DNA from: an uncultured cyanobacterium
GTDB taxonomy: Bacteria; Cyanobacteriota; Cyanobacteriia; CACIAM-69d
Direction: 5' to 3'
Length of the DNA: 64,000 bases
Assembly (NCBI GenBank): GCA_937883785.1
Contig: CALGDE010000142.1
Location: 1-64,000 of the forward strand
Shown here: one piece after another, positions 56,498 to 64,000 of the stretch
Layout: each line of letters begins with the position of its first letter
Numbering within the stretch: position 1 is the stretch's first letter
Program-made: the position numbers and the translations under genes
Notes under the pieces: generated by a model
Told to the model about the DNA's origin: nothing
Databases searched by the model: none
The model's input: only the letters and a program-made list of their open reading frames with translations

Positions 56498-57520
56498 ATG
56501 GCAATTTATTTCTTTTGGGGAGCGGATGATTTTGCCATGGGGCGGGCGATCGCCACACTACAATCTCAGACCCTGGACGACGCCTGGGCAAGCTTTAACT
56601 TCGATAAAATTACTGCCGCCGCTGACGATCCAGTGGGACAAGCGTTAGCCCAAGCCATGACGCCCCCCTTCGGCAGTGGGCGGCGGCTGGTGTGGCTGGT
56701 GGATACCACCTTGGGGCAGCGCTGTGCCCAAGGCACCCTGGAGACCCTGGATCAAACCCTGCCGAAAATTCCTGACAGCACCGTGCTGCTGCTCACCGCC
56801 AAAAACAAGCTCGACGGTCGCCTAAAATCCACCAAGCTGCTGCAAAAGCACGCCAAAATCCGCGAATTTTCCCCGGTGCCCTTTTGGAAAACGGACGCCC
56901 TGGTGAAAACTGCCCAGGACGCCGCCGGAGAACTGGGCATTAAGCTAGCGCCAGACGCCGCCGAAGCCCTAGCCTTAGCCGTGGGCAACCAAACCCGCCA
57001 GCTTTATAACGAGCTGGAAAAACTAAAGCTATTTACCGCTGCCTCTCCCAACGCGCCTATTCCCGCCGCCACCGTAAATGCTCTCGTCGCCACCTCCACC
57101 CAAACCAGCATTGCCCTCGCTGATTCCATTCGCCAAGGAAAAACCGCCGAAGCTCTGGGTATTGTGGGGGACTTGATCGCCCGCAACGAAGCGCCCATTC
57201 CCATCGTGGCGACGGTGGTGGGGAAGTTTCGCACCTGGCTTTGGATTAAGGCGCTTCTGGTGCAGGGGGAGCGAGATGACCGAGCGATCGCCAGAGCCGC
57301 CGACGTAAGCAACCCCAAGCGAATTTTTTATTTCAAGCGCGAGGTGCAGCCCCTTTCCCTGCCAACCCTAGAAGCTGCCGTGGGCGTTCTTTTGGATTTA
57401 GAATTCATCCTGAAGCGAGGGGGACACCCTTTGGAAACATTACAAACGAAAGTGATTGAGCTTTGTGATCTGTGCGGCAATGGTGTGGATGGCGATCGCC
57501 GTAAACCAGCCTTGGAGTAA
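56498..57520 (+). CDS. holA: DNA polymerase III subunit delta
   Basis: Clamp-loader subunit that opens the beta clamp. The 340-residue protein has the family start MAIYFFWGADDFAMGRAI, a LLTAKNKLDGRLKSTK helical segment, FSPVPFWKTDALV and a C-terminal ALLVQGERDDRAIARAADVSNPKRIFYFK region that matches delta subunits (lid and collar domains). It has no ATP motifs, as expected for delta. It follows pyrB in the same direction, a common linkage in cyanobacteria (pyrB-holA). Confidence 0.9.
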   Translation: MAIYFFWGADDFAMGRAIATLQSQTLDDAWASFNFDKITAAADDPVGQALAQAMTPPFGSGRRLVWLVDTTLGQRCAQGTLETLDQTLPKIPDSTVLLLTAKNKLDGRLKSTKLLQKHAKIREFSPVPFWKTDALVKTAQDAAGELGIKLAPDAAEALALAVGNQTRQLYNELEKLKLFTAASPNAPIPAATVNALVATSTQTSIALADSIRQGKTAEALGIVGDLIARNEAPIPIVATVVGKFRTWLWIKALLVQGERDDRAIARAADVSNPKRIFYFKREVQPLSLPTLEAAVGVLLDLEFILKRGGHPLETLQTKVIELCDLCGNGVDGDRRKPALE

Positions 57521-57722
57521 GCTCCTTCCACTGGATCTACGGGAACGATGTAATGGTGTGGAAAATGAATCGAATCTTTTTGAAATATTGTGATTTTCCC
57601 AAAGGAAGCGACAATTTATTCAGTAGAATCCTTTCTACCTTAGACGGGATTCCAGTACCCCCTTGTGCACTGTATATTTTTGGGTGTTTCTACCAAGGAA
57701 AAGCGATGGTATATCGATAAGT

Positions 57723-58256
57723 ATGGCTAAAGTATCAAAGAAAATTTGCTTAGTTGGGGATTTTGGGGTAGGCAAAACTAGCCTTATTCGTCGATTTGTA
57801 GACCGCCAGTTTGATGATCGGTATTTGTCAACGGTGGGGGTAAAAATTTCGCGGAAACTGGTGGAGTTGGATCCGTCACTGCCGGATATTGCCACTTCAG
57901 AAGTACAGCTTCTAATTTGGGATTTAGAGGGGCGAAATAAGTTTAAAGCCATTGTGCCTAGCTACCTCCAAGGGGCGCGCGGGGCGATTTTAGTGGCTGA
58001 CATTAGCCGTCCGGGCACATTGCGATCGCTGGAGGAACATTTGGATCAGTTCTGCACCATTAACCCTAAAAGTAAGGTGATGGTGGCATTAAATAAGGCT
58101 GACTTATTAAATGAAGGACTGCCCATTGATACGTCATCCTTAAAAGCAGTTGATGACCATAGCCAGGTGGTGAAACGCTATTTTACGTCCGCAAAAACCG
58201 GCGACCAAGTGGACGATTTATTTGTGCGCTTGACCTATCAAATGTTGCGCTCCTAG
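57723..58256 (+). CDS. Rab/Ras-like small GTPase
   Basis: From ATG 57723 this 177-residue protein is a single GTPase domain. G1 GDFGVGKT (12-19), G2 Thr 37, G3 WDLEGRNKF (66-74), G4 NKAD (124-127) and G5 TSAKTG (155-160) are all in order. The catalytic Gln of Ras (WDTAGQ) is replaced by Arg (WDLEGR), so intrinsic hydrolysis may be slow or need a partner. No lipid-modification Cys at the end. Upstream sequence to 57663 is open but lacks a plausible start. Partner GAP or MglA-type genes are not adjacent. Confidence 0.88.
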   Translation: MAKVSKKICLVGDFGVGKTSLIRRFVDRQFDDRYLSTVGVKISRKLVELDPSLPDIATSEVQLLIWDLEGRNKFKAIVPSYLQGARGAILVADISRPGTLRSLEEHLDQFCTINPKSKVMVALNKADLLNEGLPIDTSSLKAVDDHSQVVKRYFTSAKTGDQVDDLFVRLTYQMLRS

Positions 58257-58284
58257 GGATGTTTTTTAGGGCTGCTTTATATCA

Positions 58285-59250
58285 CTAACTCATCTCTAAC
58301 ATGCGTTGAATTGGTTTAAGGGCCGCCTGGCAAGTGTCAGGCGGCAACGTGACCTCGGGGGTGCGGTTTTTAAGGGCGAGATAAATTTTTTCTACGGTAT
58401 TAAGGCGCATGTGGGGGCATTCGTTGCAGGCGCAGTTGGTGGTGGGCGGCGCGGGAATGTAGCGTTTTTCTGGGGCAGCCTTTTGCATTTGGTGAATAAT
58501 GCCTGGCTCGGTGGCTACGATAAAGGTGTCGCGATCGCTCCCCTTGGCGTGCTTTAGCAACGCAGTGGTGGAGCCAATATAGTCGGCGTGGCGCAACACC
58601 GGCGGCTCACATTCCGGGTGAGCAAGAACGGTGGCTTGGGGATGCTGCACCTTCAGCTGTACTAGCTTTTTCTCGGAGAAAATTTCGTGCACCATACAGC
58701 TACCGTCCCACAGAATTAGATCGCGTCCGGTTTGGTCCGCCACGTAGCGTCCCAGGTTGCGGTCGGGGGCAAAGATGATGGGGCGATCGCTGGGAAGCTG
58801 ATTAACAATGGAAACGGCGTTGGAGCTGGTGCAAATCACATCGCTGAGGGCTTTGATTTCGGCGGTGCAGTTGATGTAGGACACCACCAAGGCGTTGGGA
58901 TGTTGGGCTTTGAAGGCGGCGAAACCTTCGGCGGGGCAGCTGTCGGCGAGGGAGCAGCCGGCGTCAATATCGGGCAAAAGGACCTGTTTGTGGGGGTTAA
59001 GGATTTTGGCCGTTTCCGCCATAAAGTGCACCCCGGCGAACAAAATCACGTCGGCGTCCGTTTGGGCCGCTTGCTGGGATAGCCCTAGGGAATCGCCGAG
59101 ATAGTCCGCGAGGTCTTGAATGTCCGCTTCTTGGTAATAGTGGGCCAAAATGACGGCGTTCATATCCCGCTTTAGGTCGGCGATCGCCCCAAACAGGTCG
59201 CGGGGGAGGGCGTTGGGGTCAGCGGTTCGGGGAAGGGCAGTGGCAAACAC
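58285..59250 (-). CDS. nadA: Quinolinate synthase
   Basis: Forms quinolinate from iminoaspartate and dihydroxyacetone phosphate in NAD synthesis. The 321-residue protein has the [20 protein letters not shown] start, an [11 protein letters not shown] segment, and Cys in [22 protein letters not shown] and [10 protein letters not shown], enough for the 4Fe-4S cluster. The start is GTG 59250. It diverges from the RNB nuclease gene, with 160 bases between. Confidence 0.95.
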   Translation of the reverse strand: MFATALPRTADPNALPRDLFGAIADLKRDMNAVILAHYYQEADIQDLADYLGDSLGLSQQAAQTDADVILFAGVHFMAETAKILNPHKQVLLPDIDAGCSLADSCPAEGFAAFKAQHPNALVVSYINCTAEIKALSDVICTSSNAVSIVNQLPSDRPIIFAPDRNLGRYVADQTGRDLILWDGSCMVHEIFSEKKLVQLKVQHPQATVLAHPECEPPVLRHADYIGSTTALLKHAKGSDRDTFIVATEPGIIHQMQKAAPEKRYIPAPPTTNCACNECPHMRLNTVEKIYLALKNRTPEVTLPPDTCQAALKPIQRMLEMS

Positions 59251-59424
59251 GTGTGGCAGTTACCGCAAAGGGCAGATAAGGGATTAGAAGATGGGAAGGG
59301 GGTGATGGGAGGGCGGCTAAAAAGATACCCTTAAACCAAGTTTCTTTGTAGTTTGGTAATTATAGTAGTTTTCACCAAAAGTATCAGGGTTCTTTTGGGA
59401 AATATTCGGGATTGGATGTGCCCC

Positions 59425-61254
59425 ATGACTAATCGGTTTTCGGTGGAGGAGATTTTGGCGGCGCGATCGCTGGATACGACGGCGTTGCTGAGCCAGCGAC
59501 CGGCGGCGCGGGGGATCACTGTCGACGGGGAAACGTCGATGGATTTGGATGATGCCTTTTGGGTGGTGCCCCAGGACAATGGCGCGGTGGTTTACGTGTA
59601 TGTGGCGGATCCTACGGCGGCAATTGCCCAGGATTCGGTGCTGGATCAAATGGTGCGATCGCGGGTCACGTCGCGCTATTTTCCCTGGGGGGTGGAGCCG
59701 ATGTTGCCTCCGGAGCTGTCCCACGGCAGTTTGTCCCTGTTACCGGGGCAGGAGTGTCCGGCGCTGGAGTTGGCGATCGCCCTAGATTCGTCAGCGGCGG
59801 TGGGGGAAGTGCGTTGGCGGTTTGTGCGGTTTTTAAATGTGCGGCGGCTCAGTTATGGCGAGGCGGATCAGGTGCTAAATCGCCCTAATGATGAGCTGTT
59901 TGCCCAGTTGTCCTATGGGCAAATTTGGGCGAAAAAGCTATCGGCACGGCGGCAGGCTCAGGGGGCCATCGGAGCCATGGTGGTGGGGGGCGTGTATTAC
60001 GACGAAGAGGGGCGAGCCACCCCCCAGCCGTTGCGATCGCAGATGTTAATCGCCGAGCTGGCAATTTTGGCTAACGTGACGGTGGCGAATATTTTGCGAG
60101 ATTCAGGCTACCCGGCGTTATTTCGCAATCATGGGGCGCGCCAGTGGGACGGATCCACGGCGTCGCTGGTGGAAACGTTGCTGGGCGGCACTTCCGAGGA
60201 AGCGGAGGCTTTGCGCAACGAGCTATCCCACGACTTGAATAAGGCGCAGTATGGGGCAACGGCAGACGGTCATTTTGCCCTGGCCGAGTCAGCTTACTGC
60301 CACAGCACGTCTCCCCTGCGGCGGCTGGCGGATTTTGTTAACCATCGGGTGCTGCACACAATCGCCCGTAATCAACCGCCGCCGTACACCGTGGAGGAGT
60401 TGGGGGCGATCGCGCACCATATCAACAGCACTTTGGAGGAGGAAAAGGAGGAAATTGACGATGTGCATCGCCGCCAGCGCCACGGGCTATATCGCCGTCA
60501 GTTGGCTAATGGGGATCGGGTGCGATCCCTGGACGATGACGAGTTTATCAAGCTGCTGCACTTTGCCCTGAAAGAGGGGGATTTTGAGGCGGTGCGCGAT
60601 GAAACCCTGGCGCGGCTGGGGCGATTGGGGGTGGCGGAGTGGGCGGCGCTGTTGTTGTCGGAGGTGGTGCTGGAGCAGGAAGGGGCGATCGCCCAAGGGG
60701 TGTGCAATTGTCTGATTCAGTCCCCCGAGCTAGCCATTTCTACCTTAGATATTTTGAAATCCCAAAAAGGCTGGTCGGTAAATTTTGAAATCACCGGTCA
60801 GGCTCACTATTGGGTGGCGCGGGCGGTGGTAAATAACGCCGAAGAAGAATTAACCGTGGATAAACCTGCCGGACATCGGTTGAAAAAACAGGCGCGGGCC
60901 CAAGCGGCGATCGCCTGGTGGAGCGCCCATATCAACAGCGCGTTAATTCCCATTACCCAGGCTCCCGCCCTCGATGCCACGCCGCCGGACGTGACTAAAA
61001 ATCCAAAACCGCCCCAGGATTTCCCCCAGAAATCGCCGCTAATTGCAATCAATAAAAACTTTATCGGTGAGCTAAATACTTACTGTCAGCGACGGGAGTT
61101 GCCCTTGCCAACGGAACAATTTAGCCAGGCGGACAATGGGGAATTTATTTGTATTTTGGGACTTGAGGGGGTGATCGCAAAAGGACAAGGGCGCACTAAG
61201 AAACTGGCAAAACAGAAGGCCGCTTATTCTCTGCTGCAAAGTTTGCAAGCTTAA
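59425..61254 (+). CDS. RNB-domain exoribonuclease with C-terminal dsRBD
   Basis: About 609 residues from ATG 59425 (ATG 59416 is three codons earlier). An RNB (RNase II/R) catalytic domain spans roughly 30-400: VDGETSMDLDDAFWV supplies the metal-binding Asp cluster, with MVRSRVTSRYFPWG, RNHGARQW and the YCHSTSPLRRLADFVNHR signature. Typical RNase II cold-shock and S1 domains are absent or hidden. The final 70 residues (FIGELNTYCQRRELPLP, then KGQGRTKKLAKQKAAYSLLQ) form a double-stranded RNA-binding domain. The combination is not the standard bacterial layout. The next gene, a SUKH protein, is 28 bases downstream. Confidence 0.85.
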   Translation: MTNRFSVEEILAARSLDTTALLSQRPAARGITVDGETSMDLDDAFWVVPQDNGAVVYVYVADPTAAIAQDSVLDQMVRSRVTSRYFPWGVEPMLPPELSHGSLSLLPGQECPALELAIALDSSAAVGEVRWRFVRFLNVRRLSYGEADQVLNRPNDELFAQLSYGQIWAKKLSARRQAQGAIGAMVVGGVYYDEEGRATPQPLRSQMLIAELAILANVTVANILRDSGYPALFRNHGARQWDGSTASLVETLLGGTSEEAEALRNELSHDLNKAQYGATADGHFALAESAYCHSTSPLRRLADFVNHRVLHTIARNQPPPYTVEELGAIAHHINSTLEEEKEEIDDVHRRQRHGLYRRQLANGDRVRSLDDDEFIKLLHFALKEGDFEAVRDETLARLGRLGVAEWAALLLSEVVLEQEGAIAQGVCNCLIQSPELAISTLDILKSQKGWSVNFEITGQAHYWVARAVVNNAEEELTVDKPAGHRLKKQARAQAAIAWWSAHINSALIPITQAPALDATPPDVTKNPKPPQDFPQKSPLIAINKNFIGELNTYCQRRELPLPTEQFSQADNGEFICILGLEGVIAKGQGRTKKLAKQKAAYSLLQSLQA

Positions 61255-61282
61255 GTAGGCTAAATCAGGGCGATTAGGACAG

Positions 61283-61858
61283 GTGAGAAAAAAGATGGAA
61301 GGCTTTAGCCAGCAAATTTCACGACTTGGTTATGTAAAAATCGAAAATTTAATTCGGGATGACCTTCTGCCAACTAGAGAAGAAGCTGAAACTGTGCTTA
61401 TTAATTTTGAGCGCGAGATTGGCATGTCACTTCCACAGGAATGTAGAGATTTTCTCCTTGAGTATGGTGGAGGATACCTTGGAGGGGGAGACCATGACGT
61501 CATCTTCAAATGCATTCATACTCCTTCTAGCGACTTGGCAGATCATGGTAGGTGCGAAATTTTCTTCTATATTCCCAAACACGATGGGGGTGGACACGCT
61601 TACAACTTGTTTTGGAATTACAGGTGCTTTCTGGATCGAATGCCCAGAAATTTAATTCCGATTGCGGCGGATGGCGGCGGCAACATAATCTGCATATCGG
61701 CGTTGGGAAAAGACTGCGGGAAGGTCTACTACTGGGACCATGAACTAGAAGAAGAGCCCATGGAAGAAGAAGAGTGCACCTATTCCAACATTTCCTTAAT
61801 TGGAGATAACTTCTTGCATTTCTTGGACTCTCTGGAGCTAGATCGCATACCGGATTAA
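61283..61858 (+). CDS. SMI1/KNR4 (SUKH) family protein
   Basis: A 191-residue protein with the SUKH pattern: an amphipathic start, then INFEREIGMSLPQECRDFLLEYGGGYL, FFYIPKHDGG, RNLIPIAADGGGNIICISALG and YYWDHELEEEP, then SNISLIGDNFLHFLDSL. SUKH proteins often serve as immunity partners of polymorphic toxins. GTG 61283 or ATG 61295 could be the start. No toxin gene is visible next to it. Its 28-base distance to the RNB nuclease suggests cotranscription, though no functional link is known. Confidence 0.85.
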   Translation: MRKKMEGFSQQISRLGYVKIENLIRDDLLPTREEAETVLINFEREIGMSLPQECRDFLLEYGGGYLGGGDHDVIFKCIHTPSSDLADHGRCEIFFYIPKHDGGGHAYNLFWNYRCFLDRMPRNLIPIAADGGGNIICISALGKDCGKVYYWDHELEEEPMEEEECTYSNISLIGDNFLHFLDSLELDRIPD

Positions 61859-61884
61859 GTGATAATGCAGACCAGAATTTACGA

Positions 61885-62988
61885 CTAATTAGTCATCTCT
61901 TGTAAGACCGTTCTTAGCGCCGACTTGGGCACGTCACTGGTGATTTCCACCTTGCCAATTTCTTGGGGAAGAATAAATCGCACCTTACCGTCTTCTACCT
62001 TTTTATCCAGGCTTAGGACGTCAATGATCTTGTCTAAGTCCGTTAGCTTGCTGGGCAGCTTTGTGGGCAGTTGTGTTTTGGCAATAATGTCATCTTGACG
62101 GGGACAATTGGCCCCATCCCACCAGTCCAATTCCCGAGCGATCGCCCCCGCCGCCACCATGCCGATTCCCACCGCTTCCCCGTGGTTCACCTTTCCATAG
62201 CCCGTCAAACTTTCCACCGCGTGGGCGATCGTATGTCCGTAATTTAGAATTGCCCGAATCCCCGACTCTTTCTCGTCCTGGCTCACCACCTCCACCTTTG
62301 CCTGACAGGACCGGCGCAAAATCTCCGTCAACAGGGGACGCACCGCTTCAAACTCATCCAGCCGCTCTGCCCGCTCCAGCATCTCGAACAACTCCGGATC
62401 CCAAATCACGCCGTATTTAATCACCTCTGCCATACCCGCCCGCAGCTCTCGCACCGGCAGGGTTTCCAACACCTCCGGGTCGATCAGCACCAGCTTCGGC
62501 TGATAAAACGCTCCAATCAAATTCTTGCCCTGGGGATGGTTGACCCCCGTTTTTCCTCCAATGGACGCATCCACCATGGCTAGCAGCGACGTGGGCACCT
62601 GCACAAAGGAAATCCCCCGCAGCCACGTGGCCGCCGCGAAACCGGTCATATCCCCAATAACGCCGCCCCCCAGGGCCACCATGGTGGATTTTCGTTCCAG
62701 CCGATGGGCGATCGCCTCGTCATAAACCTGCTGAATCGATCCCAAATGCTTATGCTGCTCCCCCGCCGGCAAAATGCACGTTTCCACGTCATAGCCCGCC
62801 GCTGTCATAGAGGCGATCGCCCGCTCCCCATAGTGGTCAAAAATAATCGGGTTGGACACCAGCAGCACTTTTTTATTGGAAATCCCAGCGCGATCGCCCA
62901 TCAGCGCCCCCAACCGATCCAACATCCCCGCCCCAATGGTCACCTCATAGTCCGTATGGGGCAGCTTAACGGGAATCACAACACTCAT
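61885..62988 (-). CDS. aroB: 3-Dehydroquinate synthase
   Basis: Second shikimate pathway enzyme, NAD+ and metal dependent. At 367 residues it is standard length. Visible are [11 protein letters not shown], the [13 protein letters not shown] lysine segment, GMAEVIKYG with the metal Glu, [11 protein letters not shown] and [10 protein letters not shown] with the metal His. Together with the divergent cyclitol synthase at 9818 it gives a canonical and a modified member of the same superfamily in one window. It overlaps only by 26 bases with the preceding SUKH gene's 3' side, and the genes converge. Confidence 0.96.
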   Translation of the reverse strand: MSVVIPVKLPHTDYEVTIGAGMLDRLGALMGDRAGISNKKVLLVSNPIIFDHYGERAIASMTAAGYDVETCILPAGEQHKHLGSIQQVYDEAIAHRLERKSTMVALGGGVIGDMTGFAAATWLRGISFVQVPTSLLAMVDASIGGKTGVNHPQGKNLIGAFYQPKLVLIDPEVLETLPVRELRAGMAEVIKYGVIWDPELFEMLERAERLDEFEAVRPLLTEILRRSCQAKVEVVSQDEKESGIRAILNYGHTIAHAVESLTGYGKVNHGEAVGIGMVAAGAIARELDWWDGANCPRQDDIIAKTQLPTKLPSKLTDLDKIIDVLSLDKKVEDGKVRFILPQEIGKVEITSDVPKSALRTVLQEMTN

Positions 62989-63127
62989 AAACGGGCTCCT
63001 GGGGGCTTAGGGGATCCTTCAAAGCCGTATTTTATCCCGAGCCCACGCCGTGTAACGGACCTTGTAGTTTCCCCCGCCCTTCCAAAAGGAAAAGATACAC
63101 TCGGCATAGTGCTAAAGGAGCTGCAAC

Positions 63128-63229
63128 ATGACCGTACCTGGCGTTATTACTTACTTCGCATTCCTTGGTGGCATGGTGGTTTTCGCCGCTGCCACCATGT
63201 TTACCCTTCGCGCCGTGAAGCTGATTTAG
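63128..63229 (+). CDS. petL: Cytochrome b6f complex subunit PetL
   Basis: A 33-residue single-TM protein reading MTVPGVITYFAFLGGM and ending FTLRAVKLI. The pattern GVxxY, one hydrophobic helix and a C-terminal (A/I)(I/V)KLI matches PetL of cyanobacterial cytochrome b6f complexes, a peripheral stabilising subunit in the thylakoid membrane. AAGGAG lies 8 bases before the ATG. The gene diverges from aroB and ends before a T-rich hairpin, so it is probably a monocistronic unit. Its small size makes it easy to miss. Confidence 0.85.
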   Translation: MTVPGVITYFAFLGGMVVFAAATMFTLRAVKLI

Positions 63230-63650
63230 GGCTTAAACCTTTTACGGTTAAGACCGTCCACAACGAGCAGTGCAAGGGTAATGCCTTGTGTTTGCGTGCT
63301 TGTTTTCACAATTGCTGTGTTCTTGTCGGTAGGAAATGAAAATTTTCCTGCCGTTTTTTATGGTCGCTTTCGCGGGTGCTCTTGCGGGCAATTCCTTCAT
63401 AGGCCTTTCTTTGTCTGCCTTGCTTGATGCATCAGCACCTGCGCCGCGGAGCTTATTTCATCAGATGCCTTGGAAAATTCCCCGCAAAAATGAGACAAAA
63501 AAATTAAAGTAATAATATAAAGCGCAGAAATCAGTGATTTTTCTTAAGATCTGCTGCTACCATTATTTCCACCCGTTTCAATCTTGGCTCACGTCGTCGG
63601 CAACAAAACCCTTGTAGTCGAAATTACGATCGCTCCTACGATACGAAACT
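63230..63650. other. Intergenic region between petL and the Hsp70-family gene
   Basis: About 420 bases with the petL terminator at 63327-63360 and, further on, an AT-rich stretch near 63500-63560 that may hold the Hsp70 promoter. No gene recognised. Confidence 0.5.
63327..63360 (+). terminator. Rho-independent terminator downstream of petL
   Basis: CGGTAGGAAA pairs with TTTCCTGCCG (one T-G) around a 7-base loop and is followed by six T. It is about 100 bases after the petL stop. Confidence 0.75.
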
Positions 63651-64000
63651 ATGACCATTTCCATTGATTTCGGGACCAGTAATACCGTTGTTGCCCGCTG
63701 GAATCCGGGGACGCAGAAACCAGAGACGTTGATTCTACCGGGGCTGTCGATGCAGCAGGTGGATAATCCGGCGGTGATCCCCAGTTTGCTTTATGTGGAA
63801 AGTGCTTCGGCGGAGAAAATTGCGGCGGGGCAGTCGGTGCGCGATCGCGGTTTGGATGGGCTAGCGGACTCTCGATTTTTTCGCGGCTTTAAACGGGGCA
63901 TTGGTACGGAAATTCAGGGTTTTTTGCCGGAGCTGGACGGTCATACGGTCAGCTTTGAACAGGTGGGGGAGTGGTTCTTGACGGCGATTGCCCGGCAGAT
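63651..64000 (+). CDS. Hsp70-family protein, N-terminal part (runs off window)
   Basis: Starts MTISIDFGTSNTVVARWNPG, the first phosphate-binding loop of Hsp70/actin-like ATPases. It then has a PAVIPSLLYVES-like block and reads through to the window end without a stop, giving 116 codons. Being shorter in the early region than DnaK, it may be one of the several Hsp70-like proteins of cyanobacteria rather than the housekeeping chaperone. No co-chaperone gene is visible. Confidence 0.85.
   Translation, partial: MTISIDFGTSNTVVARWNPGTQKPETLILPGLSMQQVDNPAVIPSLLYVESASAEKIAAGQSVRDRGLDGLADSRFFRGFKRGIGTEIQGFLPELDGHTVSFEQVGEWFLTAIARQ

Noticed and set aside
62704-63339. 211-codon plus-strand frame covering the aroB start and petL
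   Set aside because: It is the antisense shadow of aroB continued out of frame; petL in the right frame explains 63128-63229.
1-64000. tRNA, rRNA or tmRNA genes and a CRISPR array
   Set aside because: No T-loop GGTTCGA patterns with matching stems, rRNA motifs or regular repeat-spacer arrays were noticed on either strand by eye; a covariance scan was not possible.

Overview
The window is chromosomal DNA from a cyanobacterium. The octamer GCGATCGC (the HIP1 palindrome typical of many cyanobacteria) occurs throughout. It also carries a petL-type cytochrome b6f subunit gene, a COP23-family gene, an AMIN-domain TonB receptor and other cyanobacterial gene types. The genus cannot be fixed from the sequence. 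No rRNA, tRNA or CRISPR array was seen.

Layout. 1-5.6 kb: a siderophore/iron uptake block (broken AraC copy cut by an IS end, intact AraC/PchR-like regulator, TonB-dependent receptor, Fe-siderophore binding lipoprotein) with a Fur-like site and a perfect operator-like palindrome. 5.8-16.8 kb: an accessory-looking stretch with a GT2/membrane glycosyltransferase fusion, an exported agmatine-deiminase-type protein, a C7-cyclitol (sugar phosphate cyclase) synthase with a long N-terminal extension, a DUF6492-like protein and a partial copy of its tail, an MmgE/PrpD protein, three unknown minus-strand genes and an SDR. 17-23.3 kb: DUF547 lipoprotein, class II ribonucleotide reductase (nrdJ), MFS transporter, argG. 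23.4-25.1 kb: an IS903-type IS5-family insertion next to a decayed IS5-family copy related to the IS end at position 1.

25.4-45.6 kb is the most unusual part. It holds a membrane Ser/Thr kinase, a COP23 protein, two exported trypsin-like proteases (the second fused to TPRs and two Pilin_GH-like domains), a large tubulin-like GTPase with a C-terminal SHOCT motif, a membrane vWA protein, a membrane-anchored periplasmic-binding-type receptor with a cytoplasmic zinc-ribbon-like head, a divergent double-FHA ABCG-like transporter, and a GAF-GAF-PAS class III cyclase. Kinase plus FHA, receptor plus vWA plus tubulin, and proteases facing the periplasm together look like an undescribed envelope-sensing or transport system. 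That joint role is inference.

46-64 kb is mostly housekeeping: a DUF1574 giant protein, dapA, RNase J, a GerMN lipoprotein, pyrB, holA, a Rab-like small GTPase, nadA, an RNB-dsRBD nuclease, a SUKH (SMI1/KNR4) protein, aroB, petL, and the start of an Hsp70-family gene cut by the window end.
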